Assembly: GCA_002150815.3 (NCBI GenBank)
Contig: NDFF03000317.1
Span: forward strand, 677,839 to 741,838
Reading direction: 5' to 3'
DNA: 64,000 nt
Origin: Grammothele lineata
Lineage: Eukaryota > Basidiomycota > Agaricomycetes > Polyporales > Polyporaceae
The notes beneath the pieces are model-generated. The model saw nothing but the letters and a program-made list of their open reading frames with translations, did not search any database and was not told where the DNA came from. Below are positions 24,167 to 35,837 of the stretch, piece by piece (the stretch's first letter is position 1; each line of letters starts with the position of its first letter). Both the position numbers and the translations under genes were made by a program.

Positions 24167-26484
24167 ACGGCTCTGGAGGCCTGTATATGCGCTGTCCCCC
24201 TCTCCACATCCCCTTGTCCATCAGCGCACCTCATCACGACTCTCATGATATATACGCCTGTCGCTCGCCCCGCACGCGCAGGAAACATGCGATATACGCG
24301 TGTTTCGTAACGGCGTGCGGGGGTCGGGACGAGATGGGTCGCACGATTCGCGAGCCTCGCGTTACCCACCAGCGGCAGGCGCGACGCCCCGTGACGGCGA
24401 CGCGCTCGCCGTGGTGGCTCTCGAGCGCGGACGCCGACACGCTGTGGAGGCGCGCCTTCGAGCTACCTTTTCCTGGGGCGTTGGTCGTGCAGGAGCGGGG
24501 ATACGTGGAGAAGCGGCGCCTCTAGGCGCTCCTTCGTCTGCTGTCTTATAACTCTCCCCGCTCCCGTCGTCGGGCCCGCAAGTCCTTGTTGTGATATATC
24601 GGCTTTCCGCAACCTCCTCCCTTGTACCTTGGCCCCTCGCCCCAAGCACCGCCGCCGCGCGTGCAATCCGTTCCTCTCCGCTGTATCGCCGCTGGACGTG
24701 CGCTGTCCATCACCATCAGTCAGCCCCTCGTCCATTCGTCCACTCCTTTCCTCCTCCTACTCTATACACCCACCCGCCGTCGACCTCACTTGTCCGGTGG
24801 GATAGTCTTCGCCTTTGCCTGTGCATATTAGGCTTTCCCTTCTCGTCCGCGATCCTCCACCTCTGTATCATCCACACACCGCCTAGGTAGGGTCCATGTA
24901 AAAGGCCTCCTTCGTAGGTGCCCAGAGCCCTCTCCTCTGTCCAAAAGCCGCGCAGGCATCCGCGCGTCGCGCGTCCCACTCTCCTTCTCGTCTACTGCTC
25001 TCTCCTCCCCCGTCAAGGACGTTCTCTCTCCTCTCCTCATTCCTCTCCTCTCCTCCTCCCTCTGCTGTCGCATGCTGTATCATTCCGTGCCCCACCCGCA
25101 CCTCCCATCTACCCACCTACCTACTACACCTACCTACCATACGGCCGTCTAGGCTCTAGTCACCCAGCCGCCCATCGCCCATCGCCCATGCATGGAGCTG
25201 TGGCGCCTATCGCTTGTACCAGTATAATTCGAGCGCGGCGTGTCCGTAGCGGAAGCTCGCTTTCCCCTCACCCCATATGTACCCTTTCCTCTTCATCAAC
25301 ATCCGCTACATCCGCCCGTTGCGCTGCACACACTCTGTGCTGGCTTCACCCCATCGGATTTCGTGTACTGTAGTCTGCTTTTTACCCGTTTGTTCCGTGT
25401 TCCGTCCCGTCGTGTGTGGATATTGGAATACTCGCAGCCGTACTCTGGAAGTTTCTTGCTCCCCATCGATTTCTCGCGCGTACATCCATCCATCCATCCA
25501 TCCATCCATCCATCCATCCTCCGCCTTTGTCCTCCTCCCACCCATCTCCCATCGTCCATCGTCCATCGCCCATATCCTATCGCCCATCGCCCATCTCTCA
25601 CTCATCCATCCATCCACCATCTGCTTGCCCGCCGGGCGCACCGGCGCGCTCTGTTTTATATCTATTTTATGCGGGCCGCGTTCGAGCCTCTTCTACCCCT
25701 CCACTTCTCGAATTCACCGGTTTCCTATCCTCTGCCTCCGTCTCCGCCTCTACCGTCCCGGCTCCGCGTCCGTATCTGCCGTCGCGCCGTTATCGCTCCC
25801 CACCGTCCTCGTCGTTTCGTTCCGTTCCGTCGTTTGCTTTCCCGCGGTATTTGGAAGTCATCTTTTCTTTCGGCTGCGTTGCCTTGCCTTGTCTGCCTGA
25901 GGAGACTGCATACATACCTCGGTCACACACCTCTTCTACCACCTTGCCCCCCGGGCCCCCATGCACCATGCGTTCTCGTCTCGTCCAGCTCCGTTCCGTC
26001 CCGTCTCGTATCGTACATACATGTCATGTGCACGCTGCCCCTCGAGCTCGCGCCGCGTCGCTTCCCCTTTCCTCCTGCCATATACACGCGGGAGCGAGGG
26101 CGGCGCGCGCCTGCGGCCTTGGCCTCTGCTTAGACTTACACATATAGCGTATATCCGGATATCCTCTCTAGGCTCTCTCGGTTTAGTTACTTAGTGTGGC
26201 GCCAAGCTCGGCGCTGGGTTGTTATACGTGCGCTTTTTTTTGCGTCGAATGGAACCTGTGCGCTGGGTTGCGCGTTGAATTTGTGTTGGTGTGTGATGCG
26301 TGAAATATCGTGTGAAGCGAAGGAGCACCAGGTTAGAGTCTGAGGTGAGAGCTGTGGCTTAGTCACAGTGAGAAGAAGGGGGATCTCTATGATACAACGT
26401 TCGAGACACTGCGGCGGTATATGCGCTCGTGTAGGACGGTACATTCTGACAGTTCTGTGCTACGCGCTGTATGATCTGAAAGGA
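24167..26484. other. pyrimidine-rich intergenic tract
   Basis: About 2.3 kb between two convergent genes. From about 24.6 to 26.1 kb the plus strand is strongly C/T-rich. Open frames here, including one of 297 codons at 25240-26133, are products of that composition. It contains a (CATC)n microsatellite and imperfect CCATCG-type repeats. No gene is called. Confidence 0.6.
25483..25518. repeat. (CATC)n microsatellite
   Basis: About nine perfect CATC units, followed by imperfect relatives until about 25625. Confidence 0.9.
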
Positions 26485-28408
26485 TTACCGCATAGTGACC
26501 AATTCTGCAACATAACATGTCAGACCGACGACCAAACTCAAGGCGCTCAGAACCACTCACCCTCAGCCGAAGTCGGGTGAATCGCAACGGTATCGTCCAA
26601 GTCCTGCTTCCTCGCGCCCATCTTGACGGCGACCCCAAAGCCCTGCATGGCCTCGTCGGAGCCCATGCCGATGATGTGGATGCCGACGACGCGCTCCTCG
26701 GGGCCGACGCACACGAGCTTGTACACGGACGGCTCCTTGTGCTCCTCGGGGACCATGGAGAAGTAGAGCGCGCGGAAGGAGGAGCGGTAGATCTTCACGG
26801 CCGCGTCGCCGTACTTCTTGCGCGCCTCGGGCTCGGTGAGGCCGACGGTGCCGATCGTGGGGTGGCTGTTGGACGCAAAGGGAGGGGAAAGGGAAGTGGG
26901 GGAGTAGGGGAGGGAGAGATGACGTCAGCGGCGTTAGGCGGGCGAGAGAGGGAGGAGACGCACGAGAAGACGACGGTGGGGATGTCCTCGTAGCTGAGCT
27001 TGTCGCCCTTGTACTTCTCCCCGCCGTAGAGGCGGTTCGAGAGCCTGCGCGCGGCGGCGATCGCGACGGGCGTGAGCAGCGCCTTGCCCGCGACGTCGCC
27101 GAGCGCGAGGATACCGGGCACGCCCGTCTCCTGGAACTCGTCCACGACGACGTCGCCCTTCTTGTCCAGCTTCACACCGAGCTCCTCGAGCCCGAGCCCC
27201 TCCGTGTTCGCGTGCCGGCCGATCGCCCAGATGAGCGTGTCGACCTCGAGCGCCTCCCCGCTCTCGAGGTGCACGGTCAGGCCCTGGTTCTTCACGCCCT
27301 CGACCTTCTTCACCTTAGAGCCGTGCCGGAAGTTGATGCCCGTGTGCTTCATCCAGTTGGTGAGCGTCTCCCCGAGCGTGGGGTCGAACGTGCGGAGCAC
27401 GGTCTCCCCGCGGATGAGCATCGTCACGTCCGAGCCGAGCGTGTGCAGCACGCCCGCGAGCTCGACCGCGATGTAGCCCGCGCCGACGACGGCCACCCGC
27501 TTCGGCTGCTCCGCGAGGTCGAAGAACCCGTCCGAGTCGATGCCGAGGCTCGCCCCTGGAATCTCCTCGTCACTGGGCACCGTCGGCCGTCCCCCGGTGG
27601 CGACGCACACACGGTCCGTGTTGAGCGTGTACTTGCTCCCGTCCGGACGTGTAACCTCGACGGAGGAGGGAGAGAGCACCCGTGCGTGGCCGTGGTGCTG
27701 CTCGACGCCCTCCTTGCCAACATTGGTGTCGTAGATGCCATTCAGGCGGCGGATGTACGCGTCCCGCTGGGGCTTGAAGGTCGCCCAGGAGAACTGGGGC
27801 GCGCCGATGCCCGGGCCCTTGAACTGATAGCCCTCGGCATGCCGGATCTTGTCCGCGATGTCGGCGGCGTGCCACATTATCTAACGGGCGGGGACGATAC
27901 GTTAGTAGACGTCACTTTGCGCGGGGACAGCGCGACAGCACCTTTTTCGGTACGCAGCCTGTGGGGTTTCTCAGCATGTGCGAACACTGTCGTTCGGGGT
28001 CCGTGACTCACCGACGTTGACACAGGTCCCGCCCAGGCGGTCAGTGCTCTCGATCAGGGCAACCTTCGCGCCATACGACGCTGCTCTACGCTGAGAAATG
28101 GTCAGTGCGGTTCGTAAATGGGATAGACGTTCTCCATGTATGCACGCGGGGTGACGAAAGGCGTCAACGAATGGCAGATGGCGTCAGTCTTCGTGAAGAC
28201 TCAATCATATCTCTTCCCTTACACCAGAGCATACGTCTCGCGGCCCAGAGCCTCCCTTGACGTCCCCAGCATTGCAACCTACTACGCCCGCTCGCATGCA
28301 CGCAGATATCACAGTAGGAAGACATACCGAGCCTGCGACACCACCACTACCTCCACCAATGAAAACGATGTCGTACTTGTCGAGTGCGGGTTTGTCGACC
28401 GGAGGCAT
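26485..28408 (-). CDS. GLR1: glutathione reductase
   Basis: Six exons: 28408-28328, 28090-28012, 27958-27942 (17 nt), 27880-26964, 26865-26561 and 26504-26485 (20 nt). All junctions keep frame; 472 residues, the usual length. It reduces glutathione disulfide with NADPH through FAD. Residues 18-26 are the FAD glycine loop (GGGSGGVAG). The redox pair is Cys50/Cys55 in [22 protein letters not shown] binds [14 protein letters not shown] is the second FAD motif, and HPTSAEELVTMR is the C-terminal catalytic segment at the dimer interface. The microexon carries Cys55, so the disulfide is assembled across a splice junction. An open frame upstream of the ATG looks like a mitochondrial presequence but has no ATG (see findings). 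The MPPVDK start gives a cytosolic form. Confidence 0.95.
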
Positions 28409-31081
28409 CTTCGGAACTGGGCTGCCTGTAGAGAACGCGCGGGAAATCTGGCCGGAGCGGAGACGTTCAGCAAACGCAGTGCGGATAGAGGAGACAACGA
28501 CGGACCTGGAAGAGACGACGAGAGGCAATGGCGGAAGAACGGAGGGAGGGGGAGAGGAACGCGAGGATCGATGGAGACGCCAGGGCTGGAGGTATTAAAT
28601 ACGACGTGAGAGGAAGGAGAGCCTTTTAAGTTAAGGACGTAGCGCGAGCGAGAAGAGGGCCGGGGTAAGAGATCGGTAAGCAGCTGGGAGCGTGTCCCCT
28701 ACGGACGGCCTCTGTCTTAGCAATTCGCCTCGCTAAGCTCGATGGCGACTTCACGGCGTCTCCTCCAACGCGCCTCGTCACGATCACGTGGCACGATAAA
28801 ATCCGATGGGCTCGGGCCCGGGTGATCGGACGGCAGCCGCTTCGTCATTCGCTCGCGTTCGCAGGTTCGTTTTGCCCCACGTCCTCCTCTTCCTCTGGTC
28901 TATGAAAGATGGGTTCGCTATAGAGTCCTCACAGTCAGCTATCCTCCTGAGGACGATCAATATGCAGAACTCGCTCAGGGTTACCGTATCATCACCGACG
29001 GTTGACAGACAACAACTACAGCCATCGTCTTCACGGCAACCTTCGGTTCACGGAGAAGACTGCTTCCAATGTTGTTGAAAACAGCGTCTGGCAAGAAGGC
29101 GGTGATTGTGGGACATGCCCTGCGGCGCATGGGTAACTTGAGGGCAACCCGAGGTTCATCCATCCACCGCGGTAGGCGACCTGAGGCCTGCCGCAGCACT
29201 CAATGTTTGGCAGCACCCGTCAGGAGGTGTGCATATTCGGGTACGCGAGTATTCGTAGGCTGCATCTCAATATATATCGTGCGTTTGTAAAGGCGGTTCA
29301 TTGTTCCGAGCGAGGAGACTACTGCCCAACTGCCTGCGAGCCGAATCACGGGTATTGCAGCGCCCGGGGGCCCTAACGTACTTACGAGAAGGTGCGTTCC
29401 ACTGAGCGCCATATCTTCACCCGCTTACGTTGACGTGTTGCACAGCAGGAACCTGTTCCACTCGTTGTAGAGTTGATGACATCAGTTACTGAACGCGCTT
29501 GTACGCCACAGGCGGATGCCGTAGTGAGGGGTTTCTGCCATCTGTTCTCGTCTGCATTGAAGCGCACAAGATAACGTCCCCAGTCACCCTTACGCAGCTG
29601 CGTATCATCACGAAAGGAGTGAGTTGTAATATGAGACCTACACTCGTTCGTCCTCTATGTTGATACTCATTCTCACCCGATGTTAGTGCCATTAGTTGGA
29701 TCAGGATTGCGAGCGAGGACAGCGTCTCACCTATGGGCGGCCAGCTGTCGCACTACCCCTGCATTTGAGCTGCTGACACTGTTGCTTGGCGCTAGACACG
29801 AGGTATGGTCCCGTGCAAGAGTAGATTAGCTGAGCTTGAGCCGGGCCAACAGCTGCGGAGTCTTTACTAGACCGTCAAGTTGAAGATATATAACACTCGC
29901 CACTAAACGCACGAGCCCCCCGATATGTATATCACAGAGATATCCACGATCATATCCGCCTGCCGTATGTCCTGCCCGAATCGAGATCGTGCGCCCGGCA
30001 TCCGTGCATACTTAACTCCTCCCCCAGATTCGCGCCGTGGCCAGCCGCTCGAGGCTTCGCTCTGGCAGAAGCCTTCTCGTGTTCTCGGCGGTTCTCGGTG
30101 CTCCAAAGCGAACTCACCCCCGCGGGGAAGGCACGGCGCGCGTAATGAATGCATCCATACTTCTTTTGCGCGCGCGCGAACGTGGCCGAGCTCTCCCCAA
30201 TTCCGAGCGCTGCCCTTCGCCCTCGCAGCGGTACGTAGATCAGTGGTGTATGGTGGGCTTCGAATCGGCACTAGCGAGCCAGTCGACGCAGCTTCCTACT
30301 CATGAGGCCGAGGAGCAGCATCCATTGGTCGTATCCCCTCCCAATCGAACGTCCGAAGCCGACCTGGAGGAACGCACCTCGGTAGCGCCTCGGCTAGAGA
30401 GGGAGGTGCGTCTGCCCTCACGCGCTCAAGCCTGTTCTTCTTCAGCCACCGCCCGCCGACTATCGATAAGTGAGACGTGGCCCGACGTGGCTGTCCCATG
30501 GCGCGCCCGTGCACACCCGTTTGCGCCAAGAACTTCGAGACGTCCTCCTACGAGCCAGTGTGCGACCCCGGACACACGTTCATCCCTCCCGTCGCTGCGG
30601 CTATGCGTTTCCAAACGGATTTACGAGGTCTAACTTCGCGCACTTCGATCCCCGCCTCATGCGCGATGCCGCGCCTACGGCAGTCTCGCAGCTTCGCGAA
30701 TGCAGGGCCCACTATTCTAAGACTCTGCGCTGGTACGTCACTGTACGCAGAAGCTCGCGCGCCGAAGCAAGTGGACATTGAAGCCGAAATCGGGAGCTCA
30801 GACGGGTGCTGGTTCTTCACGTTTTTGCAGGGAGGTTGTTACAACGTGTCGGCGCCGGCGCGACCGCTGCTCAGACATCCTCGGACTCGATGGTGGATTT
30901 ATATATGTGGTGCAGCGCTTGAAGTGGAACGCTACGCGGTTGCGCAGGCTTGGATAAAGGGTTCGTTGAACACGCATCGGAGTATTTGGCAAGGTACGGT
31001 GAGACGCTATTTCGGATTCTCGTATCACGGGCTACGTAGAAGGGCGTCTATACTATGCTCGGATAAGACTTAGATATTCCC
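28409..31081. other. intergenic stretch, nothing firm
   Basis: The first ~190 bases (28409-28597) are the open leader of glutathione reductase on the minus strand. The rest, about 2.5 kb up to the HET gene's 3' end, has only short overlapping frames. I see no family motif, repeat or RNA gene. Confidence 0.45.
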
Positions 31082-33400
31082 CTAATCACCAAAGGTGACT
31101 CGCAATATACTGCAAGCTTGCGTGGAGGGTGGATCTGTGGCGCCTGGTGCATACGGTAGTATGTGTCCTTCAAAGAAGATAGGAAACGTGATCGGAAGCT
31201 CCTCCCACCAAATCCTAGTCCCGGACCTTATCGAAACATATCTACGCACGCGTCTCTTCCAGCTGTTGTAATCCAACACAATGTGGTCTTGGTCACAGTC
31301 GTGCGTGATCTCTCCGCCCCTCTCTTCCCGACTGAACTGTTGCGCAAAGTAGGGTGTACCATGGACCGTTGCTGCTTCGTCGCAATACGCCCTATCGACA
31401 CTCCATTTCTGGCAGCGGCCGAATGCGAGTTCAATCGGCTTCCCCTTGTGATCGGTTCTCTGGAATGAAAACATCACCGGTTCCGTGCCAGTCCACGGCA
31501 GCCCCACGGAGTTTACCGCAGATAGTTGGAATGGGAAGCGACGCTCGAACTCCGCTATCATGGAGGGATTAAGCAGGAATGGCTGCTTAGAGCCTATGCG
31601 CAGGCGTGCGACGTTCTCGTGCAGTTCCGTCGTGTTCGAGACGCGGTATGTAGGCCAGGGAGTGATATACAAGTCTCTCCATTCGATATCAAGTATAAGG
31701 CGGGTAACAGAGGCAACATCAAGCACGCGAACGGGCCTGTGTCCAGCGCACTTGTATATGGGTAGGTCCGCATTCTCAGATGCCTTCTTGTCAAGGTGAA
31801 GTACGAGCCAGACCTGTCGCCGATATTCCAGTTCTAATGGCAGGGGTCGATTAGTCCTGGTTTCTTCGTATTCGCTGCCGCATAATTGAGCAATGATATG
31901 CTCGGCGTTTTTCTCCAGCTTGTAGACTGGTAAGTGTGCGCGGACCCCTTGGGGAGTCAGAGTGAACGAAATGAGGTTGGATTGTAAAGTCTGAGTTGTC
32001 CTCCTCGAGATCTCCGGGGACTGATACAAGAAAATAATCAGTTGAGTTACACTAGTAATATTTGAATCCTGTCACACCGGGCACGTCTTCGAGAGCTTGA
32101 AGTGACTTACCAAGGAAGACGCCGCTTGATGACCGTTCCCAGTCCTGACGCCAGTGAAAGTTATCTTGCTGCACCGTTTGAATAGTGAGGGAGATGGCGA
32201 GAAGAGATGTGATAGTGTGTCAAGAATATTGCGATCTGTAGTCCCGGACTCAGCTGTTCCTCCCTCGCACTGGCACTTGGTCGTGAATTGAAGGTCCGCC
32301 GTGGTCTCAGCATAATTCTTGGGCCCCCACGCAAAGATGCTTGTATCCGGTGATAACCTTGCAAGTTCCACTTGAAGCCTGTAAAAGGCATTGCGCCCCT
32401 CCCCATAAAGGGTCGGCAAGTTGATGCCGAAGATCCCAAATAGGCAGTACGCTTCATCTTCCACACGCGTCGTGGAACGGTTTGATGCCCATGCCATCCG
32501 AGCGGCGATGCTAACTTCCGTAATGTCCGTTTCGAAGCGTAAAACGCTCACAGGAATAGACGTAATGTGCTCGAGCACATCAGCAAGCTCGTACTTGTTG
32601 CCGAGATATTCCCAGTTGCGTGACATGAAATATACTGTTTTCGGCGCGAGGAGCTCTTGCAACGTCCATCCACGAGTGTACCAGCGACTACTATTGAACC
32701 ACCATGATGATAATGGGCCCGGGGTAGGCCGTCTGAACTGATCAGATGGGGGAGATACGTCGTTCATGTAAACGAAGCAGAGCTCGGATAAGGAGTAGTA
32801 ACGGAACATGGAGTTAATTGCCTCAGTGAGTTCAGAGCTGCTCGTCTTATCAATACAACATGTGTCTGCCCAGGCCCATTCGAACCCGTGCTTCTCGGCT
32901 TGCTGGAGGAATGTTCGAATCTTCTGCGATATAAGATCACGAGGCTGAGTTTTGTCGGAATGATGTATAACGGATTTTGTGGAAATAGATTGGGTATCGA
33001 ATGTGAGGGATGGGCTTGGGGCTTGCGTTGACACGAGCACAGTCTCAGGAAATGATGTCGATGGGAATTGAGCGGAGGAGTAGTAGGTGTCGCGATTCTT
33101 GTTGAGCACTACCTGGACGAGTTGATCAATAGTCCGTTGCTGCTGCTCAACCGTGCTCTGTAGTTTTGCAATTGCTTCTTGAAGGTCATTGAATGTCAGA
33201 AGCGGATTCCTGTCTTCCTCAAGCGCGGCAAGCCGTTCATCATTCTCGTCGCACCGTTTCATAGCATCTTGAACCCCCTGAAAGGTGTCCTCTTCGGACA
33301 CATTGCCCCATACGTGTGATAGGATGGCGTATCCTCCGGGAACGTCCTCGGGGCGGTTGAAGAGCTTGTGTCTTCCGGTGTTCGTATTTAGCAACCACAT
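31082..33400 (-). CDS. HET-domain (heterokaryon incompatibility) protein
   Basis: Exons 33400-32111 and 32020-31082, phase 0, 90 bp intron (GTAAGT..ATCAG); 742 residues. All three HET blocks are present: YAILSHVWG (about residues 24-32), WAWADTCCIDK with AINSMFRYYS (about 175-203), and RWYTRGWTLQELLAP (about 239-253). Between blocks 1 and 2 lies an unusually long insert whose first part (about 44-102) looks like a coiled coil (LQEAIAKLQSTVEQQQRTIDQ). The C-terminal half has no domain I know. HET domains trigger cell death when incompatible fungal hyphae fuse; the fold is TIR-like. The real start is the ATG at 33400; the frame continues upstream without ATG. It is divergent from F-box copy 3, with 825 bp between their starts. 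Confidence 0.92.
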
Positions 33401-34225
33401 GGCTTCACGAACAATCAACCGTCACGGGAGCGATACCATTCCTTTTGAGAGATATCTTCAAGCAAACTTCAAGTAAGAAACTCACATGAGAGTCACTACA
33501 CGCGCACAGGAACCGGGGAACGGAAAGACAATAGAGAGGTTGAAATGGGAAATAAGTAGGGGGTCTAAACGCCACGGGACCGGCGTGGGCGTTGGGTCTT
33601 GGGAGTAGCCGCGTCACGTTTTGACGTTTAGAGTCGGTGGAAAGGAGAGGCAGTACTCGGACTCCGAGGATGGGACTCGGAGTAGTACCAGTCAAATAGT
33701 GGCGTATTGACTGGTACGTAAGGCTGGTACTTGGGATGTAGGGGGGTGTACGCGAAGAGATGTGGGTCAGATTGGGATATACGTCGGAGTTCCGGGCAAT
33801 TTAGTACCAGAGACGTTGTAAGTAGAGCACTTCGCACCTCACATACCTTACGGTATATCCCGGTCGGAGCTTGAACCTTACTATAGAAGACTAGTCGCAT
33901 CACTTACGTAACATACTCCATTATGGTAAGTTTTAGTACCCTCTTGACACAGGCGCTTATGAACAAGACACGACGCGTCTCTGGCTCGATTCCTCCTTCC
34001 TCCTCCTCTCCGCGTGCAGCCTGTAGACTTGGTACTCTCAAATTACCTCATATCTATAGAATTAAGCGCCATACGGCAACCTATAACCACATAAGGCCAT
34101 CTTATAGCTGTGATACCCTTGTACGTCTGCGACTCGACATCAACTTGGAGTCTACTAGATCATGCAGACGGCGGTTCACGATAGACTTCCAACAGGACAC
34201 TTGCTCAACACACGCATTCTTGGTC
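33401..34225. promoter_or_regulatory. divergent promoter region between HET and F-box copy 3
   Basis: No gene seen. It contains two perfect inverted repeats: an 8-base arm pair at 33661-33668/33676-33683, and an 11-base arm pair at 33685-33695/33707-33717 with an 11-base spacer. Confidence 0.5.
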
Positions 34226-35837
34226 ATGGAATCGAAGCTGAATCACGACATCTTCATCAGTATCATTTACTGCTCCGCCTACTACCCCAGCATAGGCACA
34301 ACGTTGATGGCGACCTGCCGATTCCTCTACCACGAGGGCGCAAAGGCAGTCCTCAGAACTGTTCCCATACACATCACCAGTACCAGGGGCGTCAAAAGCT
34401 TTATCTTATTCCTCCGCGCGGAGGAGCTGTCGCGCTGCCGGTACCTCCGTAGTCTCGATCTCTCGCCACCAGGTATATCCGAGGAGATCGCGACGAATCT
34501 GTGGGAGCTTGTCCCTCGTCTCGTAGGCCTAGAGCACCTCACACTTGACTCCGGAGACGAAATGCTCATTGAGCACGAAGGTCTTGAAGCCGCATTTTCT
34601 CAGCTCCGCTCGCTGCGTTCGGTCGACATCCGTATGGCTGATGAGCTCACATGCAGCTTCCTCAAGAACTCTCAGTCTCAGCTCACTTCCGTCATTGTCA
34701 GTTTCATTGGTCCCAATGATGACAAGGTATGGGACAAAATGGATGACGAAGAGCTGGAAGATCATCATCCTACCCGCCTCCTTGCCAATCATGCGGCCAC
34801 ACTCGAGCAGATCGAGTGTACCGCCTGGTATGCTTTGGACAGTCACACCCCAGCTCGCGATACAGATGTCGTCTATCCCAGGATGCGCTACCTCTCGATC
34901 GAAAATACCGATTATCCCGCCGTTGCACCCCTCATTCGCTCATATCCCAATCTAGCTTATCTTCGACTCAGCACGTCCTACCATGGGCCCTGTGAGGATG
35001 CAGAATCGTTTGCGGAGCATCGCCAGCACCGCGAGATAAACCTCGCGACCCAGGAACGTCATTCTGACTCATGGCAACACCTCCACCAGTTCGTCGGGAC
35101 AGTTGTCGATCTATTCATCCTCGGTCTCAAGTGTCACATCCCCCGCATTCTTCTGCATTCCGACTTCGGCGCACGGTCTTTGCTTTGGGAGCGCGAGATG
35201 TTGAGGGATGCCTTGGAGCACGCACATCCGACACACCTGAATCTCTCTGCGGTCTCCGGGAAGTTTCTCTGCGAAGGCGGCGACGCGAGTTTCACGTCAA
35301 TGTTGCGCAAGCCGTGGGGCAGCGGCCTGCGTCATCTCACGCTCTCGCTCAACTTCGGCCAAGATGGACCACAGAGTACTCTCAACTATGGAAACATCCT
35401 CGTGTGTCCTCTCTCTCCTTTCCCTCGCTACCATGGACCTGATCAGGGCGCATACACAGCGCGATTTCTTCGACGCCATACAAGATCTCTTCCTCCAATG
35501 TCTCGAAGTTGACGTCATGACGGCCGGCCTCTGTCCTACACGTCAGACGGGGCTTTGGTCGCTCGACATAGTACCCCCTCGTTTCCGTGCTGTTGGTGCC
35601 GGTCCTGCGCCTCCCAGCGCGTCCCCACCTCTGACTCCAGCAGAGCGTTCTGTCCAGGAGTTCAAGGTGGAGGAGACTGTGCGAATGCTTGCTGAGGCCA
35701 ACACCAGCCTCGAAGACGTCTCCGTCAGGGTGCAGCATCCGCGCACGTGCAAGTGGTCAGAAGGACGGATCTGCAGGGGGACGGCGCGGCGGCTCACGGA
35801 AAAAGACTGGAACCGCAGTGCGAAGATTTACTTTTAA
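34226..35837 (+). CDS. F-box/LRR-like protein, copy 3
   Basis: Exons 34226-35401 and 35460-35837, phase 0, 58 bp intron (GTGTGT..CACAG); 517 residues. The start MESKLNHDIFISIIY matches copy 2 and is followed by LMATCRFLYHEGAKAVLR, together a degenerate F-box. LRR-like segments run to LRHLTLSLNF. Exon 2 opens RDFFDAIQ and ends with VKVEET-type and SLEDVSVRV..WSEGRICRGTARRL segments. About 300 bases upstream of the ATG are also open in frame but are not conserved in copy 2, so I leave them out. It is transcribed divergently from the HET gene. Confidence 0.85.

Noticed and set aside
25240..26133. 297-codon plus-strand open frame
   Set aside because: Composition effect of a pyrimidine-rich tract with CATC repeats; overlapping frames are equally long.
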